Shown in pieces: positions 45,240 to 63,035 of a stretch of DNA of 64,000 nucleotides; the stretch's first letter is position 1; each line of letters begins with the position of its first letter. Position numbers and translations under genes: made by a program. Origin of the DNA: Mastigias papua (taxonomy: Eukaryota; Cnidaria; Scyphozoa; Rhizostomeae; Mastigiidae); the NCBI GenBank assembly GCA_964019165.1, contig OZ025271.1:13991759-14055758 (forward strand). Reading direction: 5' to 3'. The notes below the pieces were generated by a model, which was not told the origin of the DNA, ran no database searches, and was given only the letters and a program-made list of their open reading frames with translations.

Positions 45240-46990
45240 TTCCCATTTGCACAAATTTGAGTTTAGTATTTGTTCGACGATGTTCTTCTTTCTTACTTCG
45301 TTGCCATTTATATGCTCCATACTAAACATTATAGATAATTAACTTAAATATAAACATACCCGTGAAACATACCTGCTCCAATGATGCCATCTTGAGTTGA
45401 GTATTTATTCGACGAGTTTCTTCTTTTTCCATCCTTCTTTGTCATTTTATATAGTTCACAATAATTATTATATATCGATAACTTAAATATAAACATACAC
45501 ATAAAACATACCTGTTCCAATGACGTCATTTTGAGTTGAATATTTGTTTGATAATTTCCTTCTTCTTTCATTCTTCTTTGTCATTTTTATACTTCATTGT
45601 ACCAATTATGTATCGATAATGTAAATATAAACATACACATAAAACATACCTGCTCCAATGACGTCATTTTGAGTTGAGTATTTGTTTGATAATTTCCTTC
45701 TTCTTTCACTCTTCTGTGCCATTTTGTATACTTCATAGTAGCAATTATGTATCGATAACTTAAATATAAACATACACATAAAACATACCTGCTTTAATGT
45801 TGTCATTTTGAGTTGAGCAGTTGTTTGATAATTTTCATCTTCCTTCATTCTCCTTTGTAATTTTATATGCTCCATAATAACAATTACATATAGATAACAT
45901 AAATATAAGCATATACTTAAAGCATACATGTTTGACTGATGTCGTTTTGAGTTGAGTATTTATTCATTGTAGGTGCTCCTTAAGAACTGTTATATGTAAA
46001 TGATTGAACATTGAAAAATATACACAAGTAACACGTGTTCCATTCATATCATGTTGAGTTGAGTATTTGTTTCTTGATTTGCTTCTCTTTCCATCGTTTT
46101 TTGCCTACATTACATGAAGTAGTTGTTGATATTATTGTATCGTTCTTTTGCCATTATTAATGTGACATAGTACAAATTATATGAAATAACATGAGGATAA
46201 ATATATATGCATAACTCGTACATGTTCCATTTATGTTATTTTGAGTTGAGTATCTGTTCCATGATTTTACTTCCTTCTGCATCCTTCTTGCCATTGCAAA
46301 CCGATCTAGACCCTAAATGCTAACAATTATAAGTAAATAATTTATAGATAAAAATATATATATCTCATACGTGTTCCATACTAGTCATTTTTAGTTGAGT
46401 ATTTAGTCGATCATTTTCTTCTTTTTGCCATCTTTCTTTTGTCGGTGTAGATACTCCATCATAACAATGACATTACTATAATTTATATATAAAATATATA
46501 CTATATATATAAAATATATATAAATCATATGTATTCCATTCTTGTCATTTTGAATTCAGTATTTGCTCGAAGACTTTCTTCTTATTCCATCTTTCTTTTC
46601 TATTTCTAATGCTCCATTAGAACAGTTATATGTAAATGATCTAAAGATAAATATATGCAAAAATTGTTTGCGCTACATTGATGTCTTTGTAAGTTAAGTA
46701 TTTGTTCTATCATTGCCTTCTTTCTCCATATTTATTTTCCATTTTAACTGTCCCATACAAACAATAATATATAAACAATGATATTAATTTAACGATAAAA
46801 GCATACGTAAGTTTCATATGTCCTTCATTGATTTCAGTTTGAGTTTGGTATTTAGTTGATGATGTTCTTCTCTTTTCATCTAAATTTGCAAGCATATATG
46901 AAGTGATTGTTTGTAATCAATATTGTATGAATAATTTGCCAATTCAGAACCTTAATGGTAACAATCATATTTAAATAACGTAAAGATCAA
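45240..46990. repeat. Minisatellite field, ~139-bp unit
   Basis: AACTTAAATATAAACATACA occurs at about 45341, 45480, 45618, 45758 and 45896 (spacing 138-140), each followed by AAAACATACCTGCTCCAATG, a TTTTGAGTTGAGTATTTG block and a CTTCTTTC..TTCTTTG block. More diverged units continue to about 46990. The unit resembles parts of the 430-bp unit to the left, so the two fields probably share an origin. Minus-strand frames in it are repeat artefacts. Confidence 0.85.
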
Positions 46991-48660
46991 AGAATATATA
47001 ATACTTAGATAAAAGTGATTGACTTATTGATTGTTCTAGTTTGCATCATCAATGTAAAACTATGCTTTAGGGGGAAGGAGTGCTGATGCATTTTACCAAT
47101 GTTTTTGATAATTATCATTCAGTCTTTTATTTTGCCCGTTCAGTCTCTGGATTTGGATGCAAGCTTTGAGCCTATGCAACAATATTGTATATTTAGGATT
47201 ACGGGGTTTTGAGAAGGGTTGAAGCAGATGATGAAGTAATTTATTGAGAATAACAATAATTAGTTCTAATTAATAATTAATTCTAACTAATACTGAAGGT
47301 TTATTACAGGGTAGGGCAGTGCATCCCGAATTAGCCCCAACAATTGTCTACAATATATCTGTAGTCTTTATATTTGATTTTTGATTCTACCCTGTTGTTG
47401 TTATGGCAACATGTCGCGTGATCAGATGTGTACAGTTCGTTGTTAATACATCTCTTTGTGTTAAGTACTTGTTGTCCGTTTTTTCTCTTTTGTTATTTTT
47501 CATAGTTGTATAATGTTTTCTTATTTTAGTGGGTATAAATCTGAACCTTTTCTAAAACTCTTGATATTGCCCCCCTTATGATTACACACTCTTTTACAAT
47601 TTTGTTGGATTTGCCCTTAATACCATACTTCTGACACTAACCACCATTCACAAACTTCCAGCCTCAAGATCCTCAACCACCAGACTTCCAGAATCTAGCA
47701 ATACCACAATAAACTACAACCTTTGCAAAACCTACAAAAGTGTAAAAGAGCGTGTTCTTATTCCAAAATAGGCGATGCTGATTTGAATCATTATATCGCC
47801 AGATTCCCTTGTTAGTTGTATGAAATATTGAGAGATGCTCACAAGTTGTTTGAGTTCTTTATTGAAAACTTATTAAATCAATTATTATCAATTATTACTG
47901 TAAACATGTTTCTGAGGCATCTTTAGTTGGGAGGAAAATTCATGGCATACTAAACAATAAGATAAATTTCATATTTTTCAAATTTGTTTTCCTTATCTTT
48001 TCATTTTCACATTAGAAGCTTGTAGAAAACTTTAAATAATGCTCTCTACCCTGTTATCATATGCAATGTTTCGAATCCTATTGAATTGTGTTCATTCAAT
48101 TTGCGTCATTCATGTGCATGCTTTTGCAACTAATGCTTCGTGCATTCCCAAAGGATTGTTTCGTTACCTGCCATTCTTCCTGTAAATGCATGGTCTGTCG
48201 AATGACAAACATCTCCAATTATCCCAGAGATTTACGAAGGCCTTCTTCAGCATTTTGGCCAATTTTCAACTGCCTATTATTATTTTCAACTGCTTATTGC
48301 TGAGTATTAATCGTTCATCGAAAGGAGATTGTGGTTGTTGAAGCTTATACGATGCTTCTTGTGTCTGAGACGGATATGTCAACTGGATATGACATGAAAT
48401 GCTTAGATTTGCAAAGATGCAAGAATGAAGTATAGGAGGTTTACTTATCTGTGTTTCTCATGTCGTCTATAGGCATAATTCCACTGCGTCAGCATTGAAA
48501 TGTTCCATCATTGCATTGCAAAGTGTTACAACTTAGCGTGCATGTTGGAAGGTTGGAAATCTGACCTGAAATGCAGGAAAATACTGTAAGTATCACATCG
48601 AATTTTAAAAGATTCATGTTACAATTTTGCAATTTATAGTTGATATTTGTTTTTATGCAA
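46991..48660. other. No gene identified
   Basis: No supported exon. The Cys-rich frame around 48088-48303 has no recognisable family pattern. Confidence 0.3.
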
Positions 48661-48676
48661 TTCTCTATGTTTCCAG

Positions 48677-48740
48677 CCAGTATTTGAGATGAAGGTTGAG
48701 TTTGCCGCCAAGCCTTTGCTACCCCTCGTGCATGAAATTT
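48677..48740 (+). CDS. Possible short terminal exon
   Basis: After a good acceptor (TTCTCTATGTTTCCAG) the frame reads PVFEMKVEFAAKPLLPLVHE I and ends in TAA. It is short and unsupported by other exons; chance cannot be excluded. Confidence 0.2.
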
Positions 48741-48895
48741 AAAGCAATGTTGTTGCTGAATTCACAGACATTGCAAACAGAAGTCCTTGTACATAATTAA
48801 AGCTACAATTAGCTATAGTAAAGTGTGAACGAATTGTAATTAGAAAGTGTAGCGTGAATACTTGCCTTCGATTAATTTGATCTCACAGAGTAATA

Positions 48896-49016
48896 GCATG
48901 GAGTGATTTCATGACCGATGTCCAAGATGCAAAGGTCGAAAGTGATGTGTGCAAAGCTATTTATACCCTTGCTCGCATTGACCTCTGGGTCTATTGTTTG
49001 CAACTGGATTGAACTG
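48896..49016 (+). CDS. Possible terminal exon, unrecognised
   Basis: An acceptor (TTTGATCTCACAG) precedes a 40-codon frame VIAWSDFMTDVQDAKVESDV, CKAIYTLARIDLWVYCLQLD, ending at TGA. The composition is protein-like. I find no start exon with matching phase, so the gene is not defined. Confidence 0.25.
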
Positions 49017-49594
49017 TATCTACGTATGTATTACAAATATTTTGAGATGATTTCTATATTTTATTCAAGTATTCTTAGGGCATAAATTGTTTAATGTTTA
49101 CTTGCAAGTATTGCATGAATTTATAAATCTATTTTATTAACATTTGGTCATATTTTCCGCCTGTTTAATGACAATTCACGAGTTTCTATCCACTTCTCTC
49201 TGTCAGTTTTCCCATCTTTAGTTTTATTTCTTTTAAAAATCTGTTTTGCCGGTAGCATGACGTTCTTGGGCCATGCGTGTTATTACATTAATTTTCTCCA
49301 ATTTTAGGAGATGTTTCATTCAATGAAGATGTGATGTCATTTGCACACAGAGAGCACAGATTATGAACAGCCTTTATGTATAACATTTTAGCAACATTTC
49401 TATCCTTTGATGACAGATGTCTCTTGTAAAATCAGCTGTTTTTCTGTTGTTTTCTTCTTAATTCCCGGGTCCTCCTCAGGGGGTATATTATTCCATATAC
49501 ATACACACCTTTATAGTCGATCGCACGTGTCAGAAGATTTTTACCAATTCTACGCCCTTGAGATTCAATATGCTTCTTCATGATAATATCCAGA

Positions 49595-50095
49595 GAGAAT
49601 AGAGCCCTCAAACGTCAAATTGCTCCTATCGTGGTTTGTGTCTTGTGGTAGTCAATTAAAATATATGTTTGTTTGCCCCGTTGTCTGTTCAATTGATTAT
49701 TGCGACTAATAGACCCAAGGTCATAACCAGAGGCTGTTCTGTTTTGCATTTCAAAATCCCGTACTGTAAACTGCTCAATTTTCAATTTTAGAGAAGTTGC
49801 ATGGCAAATACACTTCATCCATTTTCATAATTTACTGCTTAAAGCTCTCAGCCGTCAAATTGCTCTTATATTGTTCGGTCTGTTGTGTTATTGAATTGAA
49901 ATATAACCTTCCTTGCTCTATTTTCTAATCAATTCATACAAATCGAAGTTGAGAGCATCTTGGCCTAGATCCATAACTAAGAGCTGTTTTCTTTTGGATT
50001 TCCAATCCCTTAATATAAACTGGTTAACTTTGTCTAAACTACAGAGAACGCATCGTAGATAGTATTCATCCATTTTCATAAATGCACTGCTTTGA
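49595..50095. repeat. Tandem duplication, ~250-bp unit
   Basis: Units at about 49598-49845 and 49846-50095 share CGTCAAATTGCTC, a central CAATT..TT.A region, GGCTGTTCTGTTTTG-like and CATCCATTTTCATAA blocks. Moderate divergence; non-coding. Confidence 0.7.
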
Positions 50096-51010
50096 GATTG
50101 TACAACAGAAAGTCAATGAACTGAATTCGTAATATCATCATCGACAAACTGATAAAATTAACTACTAATTCTTATGATTACTAACACTACTCAAAGGTGA
50201 ATGAAATGTAACTATTAAATTAATATCTTAAAAGAGTTACAAATATGAAAGAAGAGAATATGAAAAGTCAAATGATGTCTTCATCGTATGACGTATAAAA
50301 ATTTTTTGTTACGATAGAGGTATTAAACATTTGAAAATGCATTATCCACTGCTTTGTCTTAATTGAGTATGTCTTTGTTAGTAGTATACTCATCTTCTAT
50401 AGGATGCAGATATGATAGTTTAACTTAAATTAAACAGTGTAATCAACAATTTTAAAGCCTTTGACGGAAACACAATCAGTCATCTACACATTTTGTTTGG
50501 CACCTTCGGATTCAATTCAATTCAATCATAAATTCAATTCAATCATATGGGTTAATAGAAAATACAACTCATCACAAGCAATAGCTGACAACATGAGAAG
50601 GTCCTGGGATTAAGACAACATAACGAATGACATGCATTTCACATCAATAGTTTTGAAAACAACACGTTTTAAACTTGTAATGGACAATAGGGAAACTTTG
50701 AAAGACACGATCATTGCAACCCATCTTTGATACAAGGGGGAGGGGGCTCAATCCAAAGCTCTACACCCTGAGCCTCCCTTAGAAATCACTCCAGGCTATT
50801 AAACTGAAATCGGAGAATCATAACATTCATGGATGTGTGAACATATTGATGGAGAGAGGATGGCACGTGATCTTACAGCCAATTACATTATGTAGTAACC
50901 AGGACTTTAAGGATCTGGAAATATCACGTGTTTTCGTAAAATCAAGAGATTACGGTGAACGAAAGCTCGTGGCCAAGAGATAAATGTTGAGACAAACCAT
51001 GTGCAATTTA
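50096..51010. other. No gene identified
   Basis: No exon or repeat of note, apart from ATTCAATTCAATCATA doublets near 50510-50550. Confidence 0.3.
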
Positions 51011-51011
51011 T

Positions 51012-51171
51012 ATGGATAAATCTGAAGTGATCAAATTGATTGGAAAAGCTTTGATATGGGATGAAGAAGTCTTAAGTGGCATGAGAATATTTCAAAAAGA
51101 TACAAGGATGTTGCCACGGATCTTTGAGAATAACCTGTGCATTGAGATTATGAACGTACAACATACTGGTA
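51012..51171 (+). CDS. Possible exon, unrecognised
   Basis: The frame from ATG 51012 (MDKSEVIKLIGKALIWDEEV, then MRIFQKDTRMLPRIFENNLC) runs to a donor-like TACTG|GTAATG near 51171. It has no recognised domain. It could be a start exon or chance. Confidence 0.2.
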
Positions 51172-51556
51172 ATGAAAACTCCTGCTTTCAAAGATTAAAC
51201 ATTTATGTTAATATCATTCCTTGTAAATGAAAGTAGAAGCGAGAAGTATACTAAAGCATAGAATGTGTCTGACAATACGTAAATATAACGGTTAATTCCT
51301 ATAAATACATTCCTATTTTTACAGAGGTGGTTATAAATAGAAACAATGGATAAATGTGTGCTAGTTTTATGCATCTTGCTCTATCAAATTACTCTGCAAA
51401 ATGTCCAATTTCTAACGAATTCCAAGGTTCAACTGCAAACCAAATAGTCAACTGTTTTTGAGTTGATAAATAATGGAATAAAAGTTCACCGTATCATGCA
51501 ATTCTATCTAAAGCTAAAAAAGAATATATCATAGCACAAAGCATATATGTCAGTTG

Positions 51557-57612
<6,056 letters not shown>

Positions 57613-59690
57613 GCTAAATATTGTAGCTGATCTATTCCACAATACAAAATGATCGATATTTCTCCGTAGAAGACGAACTTAATTCACAGTGACGACATTT
57701 CATATCTGAAAGTATATCTACACCACTTCAGCATATCATATAATAGGTTACGAAAAGAGGTGCAACAGTTATGAACATAAGCGCAAATTTGCCCTTTAGC
57801 TCAACAGTTGTTCCAATTCACTTCAAGCATTAATGCAACGAAAAATGGAAAACTTTCAATGCAGAAAATGTTATATGAGCATTGTCGTTTCGTGAAATTT
57901 TGCAACATACGAATCTTCCTAATTTTATTATAAGACAACGAAATTTAAGTGAAAGCTTTCGTGGGACGGAAAATTGTTGTTAAGAAGAATTAAAACTACG
58001 TTAGAATAAACTGAAAAACACAATAAAACGTTTAGACAAGATCACAACTTTTACCATGCTCAAAAAGTTAAAAAAACAAACTACGTTAGTTAAACAAAAG
58101 TAGAAATATGTACAAAAATGCCTGCTACTTTGAATGAAAGAATCAACGAACGTCAAAGGGCAGTAATTAATGTATCTATCAGCTGGCATCTAAGAAACAC
58201 CAAGGAACATTTGCAATTTTAAGGGGTGAAATCCCAAATGCAACAGGAAACTTGCTGCAGTATAAACCTGGTTGAATGCCACAAAAGAAAGTGTACGAAG
58301 TGTTTCTTAAAATAACAAAGATGAAAAGGGATGGAGTTTGTGACATTTACCACAGGGCCTCTTTTCAGGAATCACAACTAGGGGGTGGGGCAAAGTAACA
58401 AGGATATTAAGGAATGTTGCTCGTCAGGGATGCACATCAGTTTAAACGAAAGGGTTTGAACGGTGAGCAAAAGCACATCAAACTGGGGGTTCCGTGGCCA
58501 CAGCTGGAAAACTTTTGTAAAAACAAGATCCTCAGAATCGGAAAACGCTCCTTTCAAGCAATATCTCTCACTTAACTTGTATGCACGCCTTTCTATAAGA
58601 ACACTGGCCCAAGGCCTAGTAGTAATTTCTTAATTTCTGGTTTTTAAAAGCTTCTTAAAAGTTTCTTAAATATGTGAAGAAACTTGCAGTGATAACAAAT
58701 GTAAAACGGAAAACATTGTCTTGTGTAAAACCCATAAAGCTTAGAACATAAAATGTATAGTACAGGAAACTAGTTAAATCCAAAGAGGAAAAAGGGTCTA
58801 CGGAACTGTGAAAAATGCCACAGAAAGTTCTAGAGTTTCATAACTCTTTCCTTGCCGTTCTAAAAGTTTCTTAAATTCTAGGCTGTCTAGTGCTAGGTTT
58901 CTTATAAACTGGTTTCTTATAAACAGGTTTCTTATAAAAAAGCGTGTATTTATCTATTGTGGTTCTGACGAGACTTCAACTCCAATGAGAACAGACACAT
59001 CCAAACTGTAAGGTTTTATAGACACTTGCAATAATGATATAAAATCGGCCGTTTGTGAACAAGATAAACTGCTAGAAACAATTAGTAACAAGGATCTTTT
59101 TCTTGCAAAACACTATTAAATCTACTAATATGGAGTCGATAGGGCAAACTTTCCAAAGTAGAGATAACATCTGCTTAATTTTTGTGGAGTCTTCCAAGAT
59201 TACAATACTAAATTCGTGTGAATTGTTTTCAATGTGTTCTCTTCAATGAGAAGAACTAAAAATATAATATTTGTAGGATTTTCTTTAACATTATTTGAAA
59301 AATTGCAGGAGCTATGGTTCCTACTAGCCCAATGGCTGCACGGTTCATGTTGCTCTTCAAAATCGAATGATAATCTATACATTTAACAACCAAATTTAGT
59401 CATGAAAGTTCCTCCATGATTTGTATCATTTTCTAGAGACTCAAAATGAAAGAAGGGATAGATTGGGGAGGGGGAAGCACCATAAACTCGTAACTTGAGA
59501 GGCAAGCATGAGAAATTGGGAACAACTGGAGCCCTAATCTATATGCTAAAAGAGACCTTGATTTGCCTATTTTTAGGTCCTCTCGACAAACATGAAATTT
59601 AAGTTTCCCTCTCAAAGGGATTGCACAGGGTCCCCTTGTTCCACAACAAATGATAAACCCTGTAACATAAAGGTATACGGATTTTCATTT
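57613..59690. other. No gene identified between the two minus-strand genes
   Basis: I searched this stretch on the minus strand for the missing SMU1 WD40 repeats 5-7 and found nothing resembling them. At 58620-58940 TTTCTTAAA/TTTCTTATAAA words are repeated (for example GGTTTCTTATAAAC three times), similar to the TTAAGAAAC words near 31.7 and 32.1 kb. Confidence 0.45.
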
Positions 59691-59724
59691 ATTGTAATCA
59701 ATTATTAGACGGGGGAAGGAGTAC

Positions 59725-59851
59725 CTTCACAGTTCCATCACTGCTTGCGCTGATCAGATGATGTGCGTCCTGTGTGTAAATGGCGTTATTCACGAAGGAC
59801 GTATGCCCCCGGAATTCTTTGAGAGTACGGCCTAATTTCAGGCCATGAATT
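59725..59851 (-). CDS. SMU1: SMU1 exon (WD40 repeat 4), last one found
   Basis: Acceptor TTTTTGTTCAG, 127 nt, donor AAG|GTACTC. It encodes [20 protein letters not shown] and [22 protein letters not shown]. The family continues with IWNMKT; here the intronic sequence runs into stops and no following exon was found. Confidence 0.9.
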
Positions 59852-59929
59852 CTGAACAAAAAAAATAGCAAAAAAGGATCGCATAAAAACAGCCCCTTAT
59901 AAGGTAAAGCGAGGATATGGTAGAAGAAA

Positions 59930-60365
59930 TATTGAATGGAAGCGGTTTGGAAAAACCTGAAACAAAACGAAGGAGAAGAGAAGCAACGAAATGAAAGCGG
60001 AGAAGATCGAGGAGAAGATCGAGTAGAATAAAGAGGAGGAACAGTGGAGGAAGATAGAGAAGAGAAGAACGGAGAGAAGAAGTAGAAGATAGAACAGAAA
60101 AAGGACACAAAGAAAGAGGACAATAAAGAGGAGAATCAAGAGTAGAATAAAGAGGAGAAGAAAGGGGAGAAAAAAGAAGAGAATAGGAGAGCATAGGGGA
60201 GAAAAAGGGTGAGAAGAATGAGATGACACTGAGAAGACAAAAGAGAATGAAGAAAAGAAGAAAGGTGCAATGAAAGAGAAGAATATGAGGGAGAAAAATT
60301 CGAGAAGAGAGAGTGGGAAGAGGACATTGAAGAGGAGACAAAGAGGAGAAGAAAGAGGACAATGG
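59930..60365. repeat. Purine-rich (GAGAAGA) tract in SMU1 intron
   Basis: About 430 bp of A/G-rich sequence on the plus strand (for example GAAGAGAAGAACGGAGAGAA), so pyrimidine-rich in the transcript. The long Ser/Leu/Phe-rich frames on the minus strand are by-products of this composition. Confidence 0.85.
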
Positions 60366-60649
60366 TTCATGAATATATATGAATGCCAGTCTTAGAAGTC
60401 ATACTATGTAAACATGATATGCTATATATGGTTTATTTTGCACTACACATAAGCCAAAACAAACGTCAAGATTGGTTAACGACGTTTGTTAAATTCGCTC
60501 AGTCAAAATCGAGCTTGAATCCATATAGCATGTATCGCATCAAAAATGGCCTAACCTTGCTTGTAAGAAATAATTCTTGATATAATTCTGCAATTTAATT
60601 GGTCAAATATAAAAACATACGCAATATAAACAAATATCGAAATACACAC

Positions 60650-60777
60650 TTGATAGCTGTGTCATAAGATGACGTCAATAGCTGTCCGGAATCTTTTGAA
60701 AAAGAGACTGACGTCACACCCTTCAAATGTGCACTTTCGAATCTTCGCAGGCATTGGCCAGATTGTATTTTCCATAC
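60650..60777 (-). CDS. SMU1: SMU1 exon (WD40 repeat 2-3)
   Basis: Acceptor TTTTTTCAG, 128 nt, donor AA|GTGTGT leaving two bases. It encodes [40 protein letters not shown] and AI. AA plus A of the next exon gives Lys. Confidence 0.95.
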
Positions 60778-61024
60778 CTGAAAAAATATCAGACAAAATG
60801 CCTTAAAAATAATTTGCTAAATCCGTTTCCTGATCCAAGTGACAAGATCATCAGCCAGCTATATGTAACATGCTTTGATGTGTATTTCCAGTGACAGGTT
60901 GACAAAGGTCTGGTTATGTCAAAGATTTGAAACATGTCTTCATATATGTTTAGGGCGTCATTGCGACAAGATTTGGCTGCGTCAAGTATTTGAAACATGT
61001 ATCGATGTGTTCGGAGTGACAGCT

Positions 61025-61375
61025 TGTTAAAGAAGAAGACATGAAAATACAAGACGAAGATCTGAAGAAGCTAAGATAGGGAGAATATTTTAATACAATT
61101 AGAGGGAGATAAGAAGAATACAGAACGAAGAGATATCATCAAAGTATGGAGAAAAGTAGAAACTAAGATAGGATGATGATAAAAAGATATGAAAGTACAA
61201 CAGGAAGATAAGGAGAAGATCTGAACAAAATAAAGATATAAAAGGAAGTTAGAAAAACTACAATATAAGAAAATGAGAAGAATAGATAGGAGAAAAATGA
61301 TGCGAGGAAAATAAGAAGGAGATATGAAGAACATAAGATAAGACGACGAGAAGACACAAATAAACTGAGGAAGAA
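61025..61375. repeat. Purine-rich tract in the next SMU1 intron
   Basis: A second A/G-rich stretch (GAAGAAGACATGAAAATACA, AAGACGAAG...), less pure than 59930-60365. Three diverged copies of a roughly 60-bp unit containing TTTGAAACATGT lie just beside it (60840-61020). Confidence 0.7.
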
Positions 61376-61394
61376 AGAGAACTCTACAAATTAC

Positions 61395-61490
61395 CTTTAA
61401 TTTTCCATCAAGGCTGCCAGTGGATAGCATTTCACTATCACGGCTAAATGACATACAAAGCACTGCATCATCCATCAACATAAAATTGTC
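61395..61490 (-). CDS. SMU1: SMU1 exon (WD40 repeat 2 part)
   Basis: Acceptor TCTATTTAAG, 96 nt, phase 0 to 0, donor AAG|GTAATT. It encodes [20 protein letters not shown] and [12 protein letters not shown], matching the [14 protein letters not shown] segment of SMU1. Confidence 0.95.
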
Positions 61491-61591
61491 CTTAAATAGA
61501 ATATTCAGTAATAGTACTTCTTTCATTGGGTTACAACAATATTGGGTAATATTGATCTATTACAATGAATATAAAATATCTTACAATATCA

Positions 61592-61672
61592 ACATACAAA
61601 GCACTGCATCTTCCGTCAGAATAAAATTGTTCTTAACTAGAGCGCTATATAATGCTTTTATTTTCATTCGGT
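61592..61672 (-). pseudogene. Partial duplicate of the SMU1 WD40-2 exon in the adjacent intron
   Basis: This stretch copies 61451-61533 (exon start plus upstream intron) about 141 bp away, with roughly a fifth of positions changed. It still reads NNFILTEDAVLCM but then reaches a stop, and lacks the rest of the exon and a donor. The acceptor-like AG is preserved (AGTTAAG). Confidence 0.75.
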
Positions 61673-62184
61673 GATACTAATGTTCCAGTGAAAGTAATAA
61701 CATAAGAAATATTAAATCTAATTTCCTTGTCTAACCATTTTTTCTGTAGCTCATTCTACACCATATCTGTTCTTTCTTTGAAATCGCTTCTCATCCCTTT
61801 TTAGCTTCGATTTTTTAAGTTGTCCAATGTTATTATTTCAAATCCGAGCCTCGTCTATCCAATACCGTATAGTTCACTTTTAGTTCTCCGTCCTCCATAT
61901 TGTGGTCCTACCTAGCCAATACAAAGCCCTGTATTCCATTCCTGTCAATACCTGTTTCCTACACCTTCCTATTCCAATCTCTCTACTTACTCCATCCAGT
62001 TCTTTACAACTCTATCCTTCCTAGTTCCATCCCTACCCACCCACTATAGTGCACTATAAAGCTCTCTGTCTCTTCTCTCTCAAGCTCATAATGTCTCTAA
62101 TTTGTAAACCACAGAATGTATTGTCTTTTCTTTTATTCTTTTACATCATTTCAATGGTGAGCTATAGAAGAAGAGAGAACAAAC
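61673..62184. other. SMU1 intron, no further feature
   Basis: Pyrimidine-rich plus-strand sequence (TCCTATT, CCTACCC words at 61840-62050) without exon signals. Confidence 0.4.
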
Positions 62185-62325
62185 CTCTGATTGATATTTC
62201 AAGTCTTTACGGATTTTACCGGTCTGAAAATTCCATACTTCAATGAATCCGTCCGCACTCCCAGTAACTAATTATTGTCCGTCCGGTGAAAATGCAGCAC
62301 ATTCTGGGTGAGCTTTTGTTCCAAA
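62185..62325 (-). CDS. SMU1: SMU1 exon (WD40 repeat 1) with in-frame TAA
   Basis: Acceptor TTTCTTTTTCAG, 141 nt, donor GAG|GTTTGT. It encodes [20 protein letters not shown], then [20 protein letters not shown] and RKDLKYQSE. The family has Tyr (TAT/TAC) at the stop (GQYLVTGS). One third-position change explains it. The frame is intact on both sides. Confidence 0.9.
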
Positions 62326-62569
62326 CTGAAAAAGAAACACAAACACTCATGAAAAAGCCTAAAATAAAATACCAACTTCGTTCTAACTGTAAAATAAAAA
62401 CCTCGTTCTCACCTACTATAAAATATGTCAGTAAACTGGTATCGGCATGAAATCTGTCATGTGACGTACCTTCGATTCTGTAATGAGCAGCCAGGAGGTA
62501 AAATACAAAAGTGATTGCTTTGACAGTTTCTTGCAACAACAACAACCAAAATAACAACAACAAACCAAC

Positions 62570-62757
62570 CTTGATGACTTTGCTTATCTGTGTAGGATAT
62601 TTCTCTTCCTCTTGCTCCTTTACAGCGGCTTTGCCTCTAAAGAGATCAATTGCCATACCAGGGGGTAACAGTCCTTGATACTGCTGCCATTTTAATGCCT
62701 GACCGAGTAGAGCCATCAAACGTGATGGGGGTACAACACTTACTTCGCCAGACAATG
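62570..62757 (-). CDS. SMU1: SMU1 exon ([19 protein letters not shown])
   Basis: Acceptor CTACACTTTAG, 188 nt, donor AAG|GTTGGT. It encodes [40 protein letters not shown] and [22 protein letters not shown], nearly identical to the animal SMU1 linker before the first WD40 repeat. Confidence 0.95.
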
Positions 62758-62954
62758 CTAAAGTGTAGAAGAGAAATAATATCTTATACATTGCTAATTA
62801 TTACGTTAATTACTTAATTACTTCCTTATTTGTTTACCTACTTCCTTCATTTAGCACTTACATATAAATTTTTATATGTACATATTCAATTTCAAGCATA
62901 ATTACTTTACCTACATACATACATCTTTTTATAACAAAGAATTAAAATTGACTA

Positions 62955-63035
62955 CATAAACTTACATCATCCATGGCTGCCATAGATGGTAAGGACATTT
63001 TGTCAGCGAGTTCCATCTATGACAGCCACTTACAA
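62955..63035. repeat. Inverted repeat in SMU1 intron
   Basis: TGGCTGCCATAGATGG and CCATCTATGACAGCCA are inverted copies with one mismatch, about 26 bp apart. A possible small foldback remnant. Confidence 0.6.

Noticed and set aside
45344..45929. Minus-strand frames of 75-107 codons with repeated 'QVCFMCMFIFKLSI' as a repeat protein
   Set aside because: The periodicity is that of the 139-bp minisatellite, which is not a multiple of three, so the frame is not kept between units.
59698..60370. Ser/Leu/Phe-rich minus-strand frames of 141-174 codons
   Set aside because: Produced by the CU-rich SMU1 intron. Only the last ~42 codons of one of them are real (exon 59725-59851).
61071..61526. 151-codon minus-strand frame taken as one protein
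   Set aside because: It reads through an SMU1 exon (61395-61490) into pyrimidine-rich intron; the donor AAG|GTAATT ends the coding part.
62240..62791. 183-codon minus-strand frame as a membrane protein
   Set aside because: It joins the SMU1 exon 62570-62757 with intron sequence and then an off-frame reading of the next exon. The hydrophobic stretch is intronic.
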